Shown here in pieces: positions 1-7,954 of a DNA stretch of 50,705 bases (position 1 is its first letter; the number at the start of each line of letters is the position of its first letter). The stretch is from Akkermansiaceae bacterium (lineage in GTDB: Bacteria > Verrucomicrobiota > Verrucomicrobiia > Verrucomicrobiales > Akkermansiaceae): assembly GCA_030725745.1 (NCBI GenBank), contig JANRFH010000002.1:85699-136403 (forward strand). Direction: 5' to 3'. The notes below the pieces were generated by a model. It did no database searches. It saw only the letters and a program-made list of their open reading frames with translations, and was not told where the DNA came from. The translations under genes and the position numbers were made by a program.

Positions 1-1
1 A

Positions 2-118
2 GCTGGTCTCGGGATGCGGGCAAAACTCTCTGAGTATCTGGAGCTGCGCTTGGATCATGGGTGGAGATTAGACGATGCGGGAGGGAGGACGCATCTGGGG
101 CTTCGGACGGAATTTTAG
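2..118 (+). CDS. Possible 3' end of a gene cut by the window edge
   Basis: Reading from base 2, a frame stays open for 38 codons to a TAG at 116-118. The visible C-terminus is charged (it includes KLSEYLELRLDHGWRLDD) and reads like real protein, but I recognise no family. The frame has no visible start because it begins outside the window. It could be a chance open frame. The following 99 bases to the next ATG are AT-rich and contain nothing I can name. Confidence 0.25.
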   Translation, partial: AGLGMRAKLSEYLELRLDHGWRLDDAGGRTHLGLRTEF

Positions 119-217
119 ATTTTTTTGAAAAAACCTCAAGAAATGCAGAATATTTGGAAATCAATGCGATCAGGATGCGATTGTAATCAAGACATTTAGA
201 AACAACGTCATCCCTCC

Positions 218-448
218 ATGAAAAAGAAAAACACCACAGTAGAGTCGTTCTGCGATGAGAACATCATCGTGGATTTCCATGAAATGATTTCCCTGTTGAT
301 AGGGACGAATGCCCAAGCTCAGCAGGAATTCTTGAATGACGTGCTAAAGCGCGCCACTGAGATCCGCATGAGTCTACGTAACGGAAACAATTCAGATATT
401 GCGTCCTCGAAGCTCATCCATTTTCCAGCTTTTCCTCGCTCTGCGTAA
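218..448 (+). CDS. Small hypothetical protein, 76 aa
   Basis: An ATG-initiated frame of 76 residues after an AT-rich stretch. There is no clear ribosome binding site. The middle (roughly residues 15-55) is a plausible amphipathic helical region with FHEMISLLIG and FLNDVLKRA. There is no signal peptide, no membrane segment and no cysteine. I recognise no family. It stands alone with unexplained DNA on both sides, so it may be a genuine small orphan or a spurious call. The composition is more AT-rich than the long genes nearby. Confidence 0.35.
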   Translation: MKKKNTTVESFCDENIIVDFHEMISLLIGTNAQAQQEFLNDVLKRATEIRMSLRNGNNSDIASSKLIHFPAFPRSA

Positions 449-497
449 ATGAAGTTGGCTAGGCGAAGTAGAGTTCAGCCTATTTTAGAAAAAAGAA

Positions 498-533
498 CGG
501 TGGGTGCCGGGAAGCTATCCACAACACCCACCG
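498..533. terminator. Hairpin in the 449-789 gap, possible terminator
   Basis: Arms CGGTGGGTG (498-506) and CACCCACCG (525-533) form a perfect 9-bp stem with an 18-base loop. No clean T-tract follows on either strand, although an A-rich run lies to the left (489-495), so termination of a leftward transcript is as likely as of a rightward one. The remaining gap to 789 holds a perfect 12-bp palindrome, ACGTGATCACGT at 629-640, and no gene that I can support. Confidence 0.4.
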
Positions 534-789
534 CCTACATTTGTTTGGGGGGAATGTCATACGTGGTTTCTGGCTGGAAGCCCGCGCTGACTCACACATA
601 GTGCACCTGAATCGTCTTACGCGCTATAACGTGATCACGTAGTAATCTTGAAAATCAAAAAGACTGAATATCTAAGAGGATTTGCCGGGGTCGAAATGCG
701 TATTGCCATCGGGAACCTATACTAGTAGCTTCCGCGCCTGCCGCTAGGGATCATGTCGATCCACGGCGTTACCAACCAAGGCTTTCATT

Positions 790-2460
790 TTGGGATTTCT
801 TGACATCATCAAGCGCTGGAGACTCGCGCAAAAAGGATTTTCCCTCGCTAAAAAGCGCCGTGTTCATGGGGAAAGCGCCACCATACAGACACTAGAGGAC
901 AGTCTGTTCATCAAGCTCGCGCTCTACCTCACCTTTGCGGTCGCTTCGGCGGTCCTTGTGCTCAAAGCCTCGGCGACGGCGACCTTCGCGGGCGATCCCT
1001 TCGAAGGAATGCTATATGGCTTCGCCCTAGCGCTGACAGCACTGGCGATGTTTCACACCGGTCACCAGAATCTTTGCAGGAGAAACAGTCGCGTGATCCT
1101 CGTGCTTGGTGGCCTGATCGGGCAATTGCTCATCGTCAGGCTGATCATGGTGCTGGCGGACGCGGGCAGCATCCGGGAGAGTTACCGTTTCCTTTTCGTG
1201 CCATTCGCATTAGCGCCGATGCTCCACGGGATTTTGCTCGGCAGGACGGTTGGAGGTTTTTCTGCAGTCTATGTGAGCTTGATTGGTGCGCTGCTTGTTC
1301 CGGCTGGCGATGTGATGAATTTCTTAATCGTCAGCCTTGTGTGCGGGATGGTGGGTGTCCTGACTACAGATTGTGTGCGCAGGCGAGTTCAACTGATTCG
1401 TGCGGGCATCTATGTGGGGGTGGTCACCGTTTTGCTTGCCATTGTTTTAGGGAAAATGGGTGCCATGTCGGTGTTCGGCCCCAAGTCCATGGAGCATTTC
1501 CAGATCATCGGGACGGGAGCCGGGATCGCTTTTGTCACAGCATTGGCCACCGCCATGTTGATCAGCGGCGTGTTGCCGATGTTTGAGGGTGCCTTCCACC
1601 TCACCACGGACATCAGCTGGCTGGAACTGACGGATCTGAACCACAAACTCCTCAAGCGCATGCAACTAGAGGCACCTGGCACCTTCCACCACAGCCTAGT
1701 GGTTGCCTCGCTCTCAGAAGCCGCGGCGGAAGAGATCGGAGCAAATGCCTCGATGTGCCGGGTGTGCGCCTATTTCCACGATGTGGGGAAACTGAAGAAG
1801 CCCGGCTATTTCATCGAAAACCAGCACGACGGCGGCGAAAACCCGCACGACTCGCTGACTCCGACGATGAGCGCGCTCATCATCACCGCTCACGTGAAGG
1901 ACGGCATCGATCTGGCGGTGAAACATAAGCTCAACCCCCGCATCATCGATGTGATCCAGGAGCACCACGGTGATTCGCTGGTGTATTACTTCTACCGCAA
2001 GGCGCAGGAGCAGAAAAAGGCAGAGATGGAGAAAGTGGATCGCAGGCTCGAGAATCCCGAGGATCTGCCGAAGGTGGAGGAAAAGAATTTCCGCTATCCA
2101 GGGCCGCGTCCTAGGACGAAAGAGAGCGGGATCATCTGCATGGCGGACACGATCGAAAGCGCCTCGCGCACCCTCCGCAAGCCGACCCCCGCCAAGATCC
2201 GTGCGCTAATCGACGAACTCGTCCGCGCGAAGATCAGCGACGGCCAGCTCGACGATTGCCCGCTGACTCTCGGCGAGCTGGCGATGGTGAAGGACAGCTT
2301 TTCCAAGACCCTCCGGAGCATGCTCCACAGCCGTATCGACTACCAGAAACCGCCTGAGGAAAAAGCTAGTAACGGCGGCACCCGACGCGACTCTACACAA
2401 GGCCGCGAACCGGAAGCAAAGACCGGGCGACTTACCACAGCAGAGGAGCGCAGCAACTGA
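790..2460 (+). CDS. Membrane HD-domain phosphohydrolase, PgpH-like (putative c-di-AMP phosphodiesterase)
   Basis: Likely hydrolyses cyclic di-AMP at the inner face of the cytoplasmic membrane. Residues about 40-265 contain six to eight hydrophobic helices typical of the 7TM-HD family. The cytosolic HD domain follows with HHSLVVASL near 300, the HD pair at 330-331 (YFHDVGK), downstream histidines, EHHGD near 391 and CMADTIESA. The start is TTG at 790: an in-frame TAG lies at 745 and no in-frame ATG lies between. At 556 aa it is shorter than classical PgpH because the large extracellular 7TMR-HDED region before the membrane block is missing. The C-terminal 40 residues are low-complexity and charged. 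ybeY starts 16 bases downstream, a pairing common across bacteria. The substrate assignment comes from the family, not from the sequence itself. Confidence 0.85.
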   Translation: MGFLDIIKRWRLAQKGFSLAKKRRVHGESATIQTLEDSLFIKLALYLTFAVASAVLVLKASATATFAGDPFEGMLYGFALALTALAMFHTGHQNLCRRNSRVILVLGGLIGQLLIVRLIMVLADAGSIRESYRFLFVPFALAPMLHGILLGRTVGGFSAVYVSLIGALLVPAGDVMNFLIVSLVCGMVGVLTTDCVRRRVQLIRAGIYVGVVTVLLAIVLGKMGAMSVFGPKSMEHFQIIGTGAGIAFVTALATAMLISGVLPMFEGAFHLTTDISWLELTDLNHKLLKRMQLEAPGTFHHSLVVASLSEAAAEEIGANASMCRVCAYFHDVGKLKKPGYFIENQHDGGENPHDSLTPTMSALIITAHVKDGIDLAVKHKLNPRIIDVIQEHHGDSLVYYFYRKAQEQKKAEMEKVDRRLENPEDLPKVEEKNFRYPGPRPRTKESGIICMADTIESASRTLRKPTPAKIRALIDELVRAKISDGQLDDCPLTLGELAMVKDSFSKTLRSMLHSRIDYQKPPEEKASNGGTRRDSTQGREPEAKTGRLTTAEERSN

Positions 2461-2476
2461 TCCAATAAAGAGACTG

Positions 2477-2941
2477 ATGCAGCTGGAAATCATCATAGGC
2501 AACCATCAGGAAGCGGTGGATATTCCGCTGGGATGGCTTACCGCACTGGAAGACATCGGCGGGCAGGCTGCGAAAATGGCATTAGCCGCCGCGACTGATC
2601 CCGAAAATCCGCTCAGCCATCTCGCTACGCTGGAAGTAGCGATGGTGGATGATGAAACAAGCGCGCGAGTTCACATGGATTTCATGGAAATCCCCGGGGC
2701 GACGGATGTCATCACTTTCCACCATGGCGAGATCGTCATCGGAGCCGAGGTCGCGAAGCGGCAGGCGGAGGAATATGGGGAGCCGCTCGGGAGAGAGATT
2801 TTGCGTTATTTTGTCCACGGTCTTCTGCATCTAGCAGGCCACGAGGATGAGGAGGAAGATGAGCGGAAAGCGATGGAAGCCGCCCAAGAAGACATGGTTA
2901 CGAAGCTCTGGGTCGGCGGCCTCGACGCGAAGCTCTCTTGA
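2477..2941 (+). CDS. ybeY: Endoribonuclease / rRNA maturation factor YbeY
   Basis: A zinc-dependent endoribonuclease family acting in 16S rRNA 3'-end maturation and ribosome quality control. The 154-aa length is normal. The family signature is present as GATDVITFHHGE (substrate-side strand) and as HGLLHLAGHED. The usual metal motif is HGxLHLxGYDH. Here the last three positions read H-E-D, so the third canonical zinc histidine is replaced by Asp and a histidine sits two positions earlier. An acidic run (EDEEEDE) follows. The start is ATG at 2477, 16 bases after the HD gene, so the two are probably co-transcribed. The TGA stop lies inside the first bases of the dispersed repeat that follows. 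Confidence 0.93.
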   Translation: MQLEIIIGNHQEAVDIPLGWLTALEDIGGQAAKMALAAATDPENPLSHLATLEVAMVDDETSARVHMDFMEIPGATDVITFHHGEIVIGAEVAKRQAEEYGEPLGREILRYFVHGLLHLAGHEDEEEDERKAMEAAQEDMVTKLWVGGLDAKLS

Positions 2942-3134
2942 TCCTGAAAGGATCAAAGCAAGTAGCCGGGGGTCGAGCGCAGCGAACACCCCCGGATCAA
3001 TCGGCCAGCATATTGCATCCCGGAGGGATGCCAGCGAGCCGCTTCGATCCCTTCAGGATTGCATATTTTAGTGACACCCATCCGGGGGTGTTCGCTTTCG
3101 CTCGACCCCCGGCTACTGGCTGTAATCCCATTCG
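2939..3134. repeat. Dispersed inverted-repeat element, copy 1 (~196 bp)
   Basis: An element bounded by TGATCCTGAAAGGATC at the left and an ATCCC end at the right. Near each end lies a nested hairpin arm: GTAGCCGGGGGTCGAGCG... with its own ACCCCCGG partner on the left, and the complementary CCGGGGGTGTTCGCT...GGCTAC on the right, so the ends pair as terminal inverted repeats of roughly 40 bases. A second copy of almost the same length lies at 43885-44082. Short open frames across it on both strands are artefacts of the repeat. It resembles REP/BIME or MITE-like elements: non-coding, palindromic and between genes. Confidence 0.85.
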
Positions 3135-3175
3135 GTATAAAGAAAGGATCTAGGGTTCGATTCGTTGCAACCTGC

Positions 3176-3484
3176 CTAATTCACACCGACGTATTTATCC
3201 CCGCGCATCACTTCCACATCGCTGGAGTAAGTGATGATCGCCCAGTCTTCAAAATAAGATTCTGCGATGTCAGTCATGATCACGTCGGCAATTTCCGGGG
3301 AAACGATGGTATCGATCTGAGAGTTTCTGCCTTCGAAGTCCGATGTGCGGTTGCCGCGCGAGCCTTCGCCCTCAACAGCGGTGATCGACCAGCCGGTGGC
3401 TCCGTGTTTTTTCAGAAGATCAATGAGCTGATCGCGCAGCAGTCGCTCGGCGACGATGGTGACTTTTTTGAGTGCAGTTTTCAT
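3176..3484 (-). CDS. sbtB: SbtB, PII-like regulator of the bicarbonate transporter
   Basis: A small trimeric PII-like signalling protein. In cyanobacteria SbtB binds adenyl nucleotides including cAMP and c-di-AMP and controls SbtA. About 102 residues with the PII ferredoxin-like fold pattern and the SbtB-type T-loop region SRGNRTSDFEGRNSQID, ending in EVMRGDKYVGVN. The C-terminal cysteine pair found in some cyanobacterial SbtB proteins is absent. I place the start at the ATG at 3484, which gives a 4-base ATGA overlap with the end of sbtA; a TTG six bases upstream is also possible. Co-transcription with sbtA is clear. The ligand here is inferred from homologues. Confidence 0.88.
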   Translation of the reverse strand: MKTALKKVTIVAERLLRDQLIDLLKKHGATGWSITAVEGEGSRGNRTSDFEGRNSQIDTIVSPEIADVIMTDIAESYFEDWAIITYSSDVEVMRGDKYVGVN

Positions 3485-4440
3485 GTCCAAGAATGGAAGA
3501 GATTAGCGAGTTTTTGAAGGATGGGTATGCCGAAGGCGAGATTGAAGGGGAAAGTGATGCCGAGAGCTAGCGTGAGATAGTAGCCGGGATTCGCCTTCGG
3601 CAAGGCGATACGGACGGCGGCGGGCGCAGCGATGTATGAGGCACTGCCGACCATTGCTCCGAAAATGGCAGCTCCGCCTGGGCTCATGCCGACGAGGATC
3701 GCTCCGGCGACACCCAAGGCACCATGAAAGACTGGCAGGAAGCAGCCGAGCGCGATGAGTCTCCAGCCCGCCTTTCCGACATCGGCCAGCCTTTTCCCGG
3801 CGATGAGTCCCAGTTCAAGCAAGAAGATACAGAGCGCACCTTTGAAGCAGGCTTTGAAGAATGGCTCTACATCCACGAGCTTTTCAGGACCACAAGCTGC
3901 GCCGATGATCAGCCCGCCGACAAGGAGGACGATGCTCTTCCCGGTGACAACTTCATGCAGAGCTTTTTTCCAACCGCCACCCTGTCCACCGCTGCTAGCG
4001 AAGAGGAGCGCGACGATAATACCCGGCACTTCCAATACTGCGACAAGGGCGGGGAGGAAGCCTTCGTATTCCATGCCGGAGCGTTTCACGGCCTCGATGG
4101 CTGCTAGGAAAGTGACGACCGAGACCGAGCCGTAGTGCGCGGCAATGGCTGAGGCGTTCTCCCGGTTCATCCTGCCGAAGTTTTTCATCAGGAAATACGC
4201 TGAGACGGCGGTGACGCATCCTAGCGCGAAGGTCATGATGGCCGGCATGATCATTTCCGAGAAAGGCGTGACGGCCAGCGCGGCACCCCCTTTTAAGCCG
4301 ATGGCAAGCAGGAGGTAGATCGAAAGTCCCTGGTAGATCGGCTCGGGGATGGCGAGGTCGCTTTTGATCCAGCGTGCAATGATGCCGAGCGCGAAGCAAA
4401 GGACGACAGGAGAGATCAGGTTTTCCGCTAGCAAGTTCAT
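3481..4440 (-). CDS. sbtA: SbtA, sodium-dependent bicarbonate transporter
   Basis: Inner-membrane permease of the SbtA family, which takes up HCO3- with Na+. It has 319 residues with about ten hydrophobic segments in two inverted halves, a central hydrophilic stretch (SSGGQGGGWKKAL) and motifs such as GLKGGAALA, AHYGSVSVVTF and MVGSASYIAAPAAVRIALP that are shared by this family. The ATG start at 4440 is followed downstream by sbtB in a 4-base overlap. In a heterotroph the pair may supply bicarbonate for carboxylases or manage the CO2/bicarbonate balance. That role is inference. Confidence 0.9.
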   Translation of the reverse strand: MNLLAENLISPVVLCFALGIIARWIKSDLAIPEPIYQGLSIYLLLAIGLKGGAALAVTPFSEMIMPAIMTFALGCVTAVSAYFLMKNFGRMNRENASAIAAHYGSVSVVTFLAAIEAVKRSGMEYEGFLPALVAVLEVPGIIVALLFASSGGQGGGWKKALHEVVTGKSIVLLVGGLIIGAACGPEKLVDVEPFFKACFKGALCIFLLELGLIAGKRLADVGKAGWRLIALGCFLPVFHGALGVAGAILVGMSPGGAAIFGAMVGSASYIAAPAAVRIALPKANPGYYLTLALGITFPFNLAFGIPILQKLANLFHSWT

Positions 4441-4513
4441 CTAGCGCGCAGAATTCATTATTCGAAGTCATGCGCAAGGCTTAATACGAAAAATATTTCG
4501 TAAGTGATGCGAC

Positions 4514-4546
4514 AAAAAAGCCCTCCCGAGCTGTCAGGGAGGGCTT
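4514..4546 (-). terminator. Rho-independent terminator of the DUF5069 gene
   Basis: Perfect 10-bp stem AAGCCCTCCC (4518-4527) / GGGAGGGCTT (4537-4546) with a 9-base loop. On the minus strand it is followed directly by six U residues (the A-run at 4514-4519). It lies 19 bases past the stop of the DUF5069 gene. Confidence 0.9.
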
Positions 4547-4564
4547 GAAAGGTTTCTGGAAGGC

Positions 4565-5005
4565 TCAGATGCGATTTTCCTCGATGTCATAAACATCGAA
4601 CCACACACGCACGATTTTCCCCTCGGGGATGTTTGCTGGGATATAGTCTTCTAGAAATTCCTGAAGCTTAATCGGCATCTTGCTGATGTGCTTGTCACGC
4701 ATCTTGTTGTTCCATGCGATGACTTCACTGCGTTTCTTCTGCTTGGAGTTTTCCGTCACCCACTCGGAAATGGCTGCGTCATCCGCTCCAGAAGAGACGA
4801 ACTTGCGGAAGGCCTTGTATTTGATGCCGGCGAAGTCGAGCCAGACCTCATCGAGCGGGCAGCCGGAGTGGTATTCGCCTTCGGTGCCATTGAGAACGGC
4901 GCGGCACTTGTCCACGCAACGGGCGGCGACGACGTAGCCTCCGATGGAGGTGTCACGAGGGCTGCGGGGGAAAACTTGGGTGAGATCGATAGCTGGTATG
5001 TCCAT
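4565..5005 (-). CDS. DUF5069 family protein
   Basis: A 146-residue soluble protein of a family I recognise from its N-terminal pattern: DLTQVFPRSPRDTSIGGYV, then RCVDKCRAVLNGTEGEY and PLDEVWLDFAGI, followed by a helical stretch with AISEWV. Its biochemical function is not known to me. There is no signal peptide or membrane segment. The ATG start is at 5005, and the 163-base gap to the divergent Wzz gene contains a long inverted repeat. A strong terminator ends it, so it is probably transcribed alone. Confidence 0.85.
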   Translation of the reverse strand: MDIPAIDLTQVFPRSPRDTSIGGYVVAARCVDKCRAVLNGTEGEYHSGCPLDEVWLDFAGIKYKAFRKFVSSGADDAAISEWVTENSKQKKRSEVIAWNNKMRDKHISKMPIKLQEFLEDYIPANIPEGKIVRVWFDVYDIEENRI

Positions 5006-5048
5006 GGCAGGTTAGTTTGTGACGGGATTGTCACCTTGGCGAGGAAGG

Positions 5049-5129
5049 GATTGTGACAATTTTTTGGAAAGGAACCGGGATCGGATACCCAAGGGGCACA
5101 CCGATCGCGGTTCCTTTCGCGTCACAATC
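5049..5129. repeat. Long interrupted inverted repeat in a divergent promoter region
   Basis: The left arm contains GATTGTGAC (5049-5057) and GAAAGGAACCG-G-GATCGG (5067-5084). The right arm (5101-5129) is its inverted counterpart, with CCGATC-G-CGGTTCCTTTC and GTCACAATC. The two paired blocks total about 26 bp with one mismatch; the spacer between the blocks is 9 bases on one side and 2 on the other, and the loop is 16 bases. A further GTGAC/GTCAC pair lies nearby at 5019-5034. It sits between the divergent DUF5069 and Wzz genes and ends 39 bases before the Wzz start. Confidence 0.8.
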
Positions 5130-5168
5130 GTGGCTTGTCTGCGTTTCCCGGAGCCATAGTCTCCAGCC

Positions 5169-6053
5169 ATGTTCAAACGCTATTGGTGGATGTTTCTGGT
5201 GATGCTTCCGGTGGGAGCCGTGGGGGGATTCTTTATGGCGTCTGTAGTAACCTACGTCATGCCGAAGAAATATGAGAGCTCCGCGACGATTGAGATTAAA
5301 CCGCAGAGGCAACCCACCGGCACTTGGAGTGGTTCCCCTGATGCTGAAGCTCTTGGCGCTAGCCCACAGTTTTTTGGAACTGAGTTTGAAAAGATCAAGA
5401 GCCGGAACTCTCTGATGAAGGTGGTCGATACCTTGGATCTCAGCAACAAGTGGGGGATGGATAGGGAAAGTGTCCTGCAGATATTAAAAGGGATTGTAAC
5501 CACGGAAAATATCCGAGGAACGGATCTCATTTCGATCAGGGTGCGCCACACCAACAAGGAGGATGCGCGGGATATCGCGGCGGAGGTGGCGAGGGCTTAC
5601 AAGGATTACAGGACGGAATTGAAAGATAGAGTGTTTGAAAAATCAATCATGGAGCTGAAGAGGGCGGTGAGGGAACAGGAGGATAAGGTGGAGGAGAGGC
5701 GGAAGATCTTCGTCACAATCTCGAGACATAAAGGCCCATACCTGCTGGATGGATCAAATCTGCCTAAATCAGTTGATGGGTTGTCGCAGGAATATCTGGA
5801 TGCACAGAGGGACTTCGAAGTCGAACAAGGTTTGCTGGAGAAACTGAAACTGAAGCTCATTTCCGCCGAGATTGACGCCGATATCGAAATGGATTCGGTC
5901 ATCGTCCATGACGACCCTGTGATCTCTAATTCTCCCATTTCCCCGAATGTGAGGCTGAATCTGGTTCTTGGATTGGCGGGTGGTGCTTTGCTCTCCCCGT
6001 TCCTTGCGCTACCGGTGATGTGGTTTTTGAATCGACGCAGTGCGGTGAGCTGA
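5169..6053 (+). CDS. Wzz-type polysaccharide chain-length / co-polymerase protein
   Basis: An inner-membrane protein of the polysaccharide co-polymerase class that helps set polymer length during O-antigen, capsule or exopolysaccharide export. It has 294 residues: a first membrane helix at about 8-33, a Wzz domain with YVMPKKYESSATIEIKP, a charged coiled-coil periplasmic region (about 150-235, with RAVREQEDKVEERRKI), a proline-rich stretch (ISNSPISPNVRLN) and a second membrane helix at about 264-286. There is no C-terminal tyrosine kinase domain. The start is ATG at 5169. No glycosyltransferase cluster is adjacent, so the polymer is unknown. Confidence 0.85.
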   Translation: MFKRYWWMFLVMLPVGAVGGFFMASVVTYVMPKKYESSATIEIKPQRQPTGTWSGSPDAEALGASPQFFGTEFEKIKSRNSLMKVVDTLDLSNKWGMDRESVLQILKGIVTTENIRGTDLISIRVRHTNKEDARDIAAEVARAYKDYRTELKDRVFEKSIMELKRAVREQEDKVEERRKIFVTISRHKGPYLLDGSNLPKSVDGLSQEYLDAQRDFEVEQGLLEKLKLKLISAEIDADIEMDSVIVHDDPVISNSPISPNVRLNLVLGLAGGALLSPFLALPVMWFLNRRSAVS

Positions 6054-6072
6054 GGTGATTCGCCGTGCAGGA

Positions 6073-6090
6073 CGCGATTTCTAAATCGCG
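6073..6090. repeat. Perfect hairpin CGCGATTT-CT-AAATCGCG
   Basis: An 18-base perfect palindrome with 8-bp arms and a 2-base loop in the 90-base gap between the Wzz and PolX genes. It lies 20 bases past the Wzz stop. No T-tract follows directly (the next bases are GCTCCTTTCT), so it may be a weak terminator or a dispersed hairpin module. Only one copy is in the window. Confidence 0.6.
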
Positions 6091-6143
6091 GCTCCTTTCT
6101 GGGGGTTGCGCGGGCGGGAGATGGCGGGCATGTTTCTCGCGAT

Positions 6144-7877
6144 ATGAATCGGGAGGAAATGGCGGAGACGCTGGAGAAGATTGCGTTGTTGTTGGAGCTG
6201 AAAGGAGAGAACCCGTTTAAGGTTCGTGCTTACCGGCAGGGAGCTGAGGTGGTGCTTTCGATGGAGGAGGATGTGGTGGAGCTTGCGAAGAATGATGAAC
6301 TGAAAGGCATCAAGGGGATTGGCGAGGCACTGCGCGACAAGCTGGGGGAGATGGCGAAGACGGGTGGGTTGGGGTTTTACGAGAAGCTGAAAGCGGAGTT
6401 TCCAGAAACGGTTTTCGAGTTGTTCGAGGTGCAGGGATTGGGACCGAAGAAGATCAAGGCGATGTATGATAAGCTCGGCGTGGATTCCTTGGAAAAGCTG
6501 AAGACGGCTTGTGAGGAAGGTAAGGTGGCGGAGCTGCCGGGCTTCGGGGCGAAGACGCAGACGAAGATTTTGGAGGGTATGGCGGCGAACGAGAAGTATG
6601 CGGATCGGTTCAAGCTGGGAAGCATCGGTGCGCTGGTGGAGGGGATTCTGGAAATGCTGCGCATGCATCCAGAGGTGTCACGTGTGGCGGTGGCGGGATC
6701 TTACCGGCGGGCGAAGGAGTCCGTGGGGGATCTGGATTTCCTGGTATCGACCAAGGAAGGAGCGCTGGTGTGTGAGGATTTTACGACCCTGCCTGAGGTG
6801 GATGCGGTGATTGCTTGTGGGGATACCAAAGCCTCGGTGCGGCTGAAGAACGGGATGTATTGCGATCTGCGGGCGGTGAAGAACGAGGAGTTCCCTTTCG
6901 CGCTCCAGTATTTTACGGGTTCGAAGGAGCACAATGTGGCGCTGCGATCGCTGGCGCAGAAGCGGGGTTGGTCGCTCAATGAATATGGTTTCACCGTGGC
7001 CGAGGGCTCAGAGGCTCCGCCGGAGGTGAATGAGGAGTGGGATATCTACCGGGCGCTGGACTTGCAGTTCATCGAGCCGGAGCTTCGTGAGAACCGGGGT
7101 GAGATCGAGGCGGCAGCGGAGAGGAAACTGCCGAAGCTAGTGGAATGGTCGAACCTGCGCGGAACGTTTCACAACCACACCACGGAATCCGACGGACTGG
7201 ATTCGCTCGAGGGAATGGTGGATGAGGCGATGGAACTAGGTTTGCAGTATCTGGGGATTTCCGATCACTCGAAATCGACTGCCTTCGCTGGCGGGCTGAA
7301 TGAGGAACGGCTGTTGAAACAGGTCGCCGCGATACGTGAGCTGGAGAAGACTTTGGGTGGTTTCCGGATTTTCGCGGGTAATGAGGTGGATATCCTGATG
7401 GATGGCTCGCTGGATTTTGCGGACGAGATTTTGGAGCAATTGGATTTCGTGGTGGCCTCGGTGCACAACTTCGGAAAGCTGGATGAGGATCAGATGACGA
7501 ATCGTATCTGCCGCGCGATGGAGAACGAACATGTGACGATGCTGGGGCACTTGTCCGGTCGCTTGTTGCTGAAACGCGAGGGATACCCGGTGGATCACGC
7601 GAGGATCATCGACTGCGCGGCGGCGACGCGGACGGTGATCGAGCTAAACTGCAGCCCGATGCGCATGGACATGGACTGGCGCTGGTGGAAACGCGCGCGG
7701 GACAAGGGTGTGCTGTGTTCGATCAACCCGGACGCGCATTCACGGGCGCGGCTGCATCACATTGGCGTGGGAGCAAGGATCGCGCGCAAAGGCTGGTTAC
7801 GCCGTGAGGATGTGCTGAACACCCGCTCTGTGAAAGAGATCGAAGAGTTTCTGAGAACGCCGAAGGGCGAGAGGTGA
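6144..7877 (+). CDS. polX: DNA polymerase/3'-5' exonuclease PolX
   Basis: A bacterial family X polymerase fused to a PHP nuclease domain, acting in gap-filling DNA repair. It has 577 residues, the normal length. Residues 1-150 hold the 8-kDa lyase-like and helix-hairpin-helix parts (GIKGIGEAL, VQGLGPKKI, LPGFGAKT). The nucleotidyltransferase core has GSYRR at 185-189 and GDLDFL at 195-200, with D196 and D198 as metal ligands and D241 (CDLRAV) as the third. The PHP domain begins near 340 with FHNHTTESD (H343, H345, D350) and ISDHS at 372-376. It ends with NPDAHS. The ATG start gives full domain coverage. It appears monocistronic. Confidence 0.95.
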   Translation: MNREEMAETLEKIALLLELKGENPFKVRAYRQGAEVVLSMEEDVVELAKNDELKGIKGIGEALRDKLGEMAKTGGLGFYEKLKAEFPETVFELFEVQGLGPKKIKAMYDKLGVDSLEKLKTACEEGKVAELPGFGAKTQTKILEGMAANEKYADRFKLGSIGALVEGILEMLRMHPEVSRVAVAGSYRRAKESVGDLDFLVSTKEGALVCEDFTTLPEVDAVIACGDTKASVRLKNGMYCDLRAVKNEEFPFALQYFTGSKEHNVALRSLAQKRGWSLNEYGFTVAEGSEAPPEVNEEWDIYRALDLQFIEPELRENRGEIEAAAERKLPKLVEWSNLRGTFHNHTTESDGLDSLEGMVDEAMELGLQYLGISDHSKSTAFAGGLNEERLLKQVAAIRELEKTLGGFRIFAGNEVDILMDGSLDFADEILEQLDFVVASVHNFGKLDEDQMTNRICRAMENEHVTMLGHLSGRLLLKREGYPVDHARIIDCAAATRTVIELNCSPMRMDMDWRWWKRARDKGVLCSINPDAHSRARLHHIGVGARIARKGWLRREDVLNTRSVKEIEEFLRTPKGER

Positions 7878-7884
7878 TCGAAGT

Positions 7885-7943
7885 GGAGTGCTTGCTTTAG
7901 CTGGCGTTTCTCGTAGCTACACGCCAGCTAAAGCGAGCGCTCC
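7885..7943. repeat. Hairpin repeat between convergent genes (GCTTTAGCTGGCGT family, copy 1)
   Basis: Arms at 7885-7907 and 7921-7943 pair over 23 bases with two mismatches around a 13-base loop. The core is GCTTTAGCTGGCGT / ACGCCAGCTAAAGC. It fills the 77-base gap between the convergent PolX and DAHP-synthase genes and could stop transcription from both sides. A related, more decayed copy lies at 13948-14006. Confidence 0.8.
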
Positions 7944-7954
7944 GCTTGCGTACC

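Noticed and set aside
2938-3153. Open frames across the dispersed repeat near ybeY (both strands)
   Set aside because: They lie wholly in the palindromic element and have matching counterparts in the second copy at 43885. The translated sequence reflects the repeat.
3136-3175. Independent terminator downstream of sbtB
   Set aside because: No U-tract or clean stem other than the repeat arms; the repeat itself may stop transcription.
3059-3517. 152-codon plus-strand frame opposite sbtB
   Set aside because: It is antisense to a clear SbtB gene and starts inside the dispersed repeat. No family resemblance.
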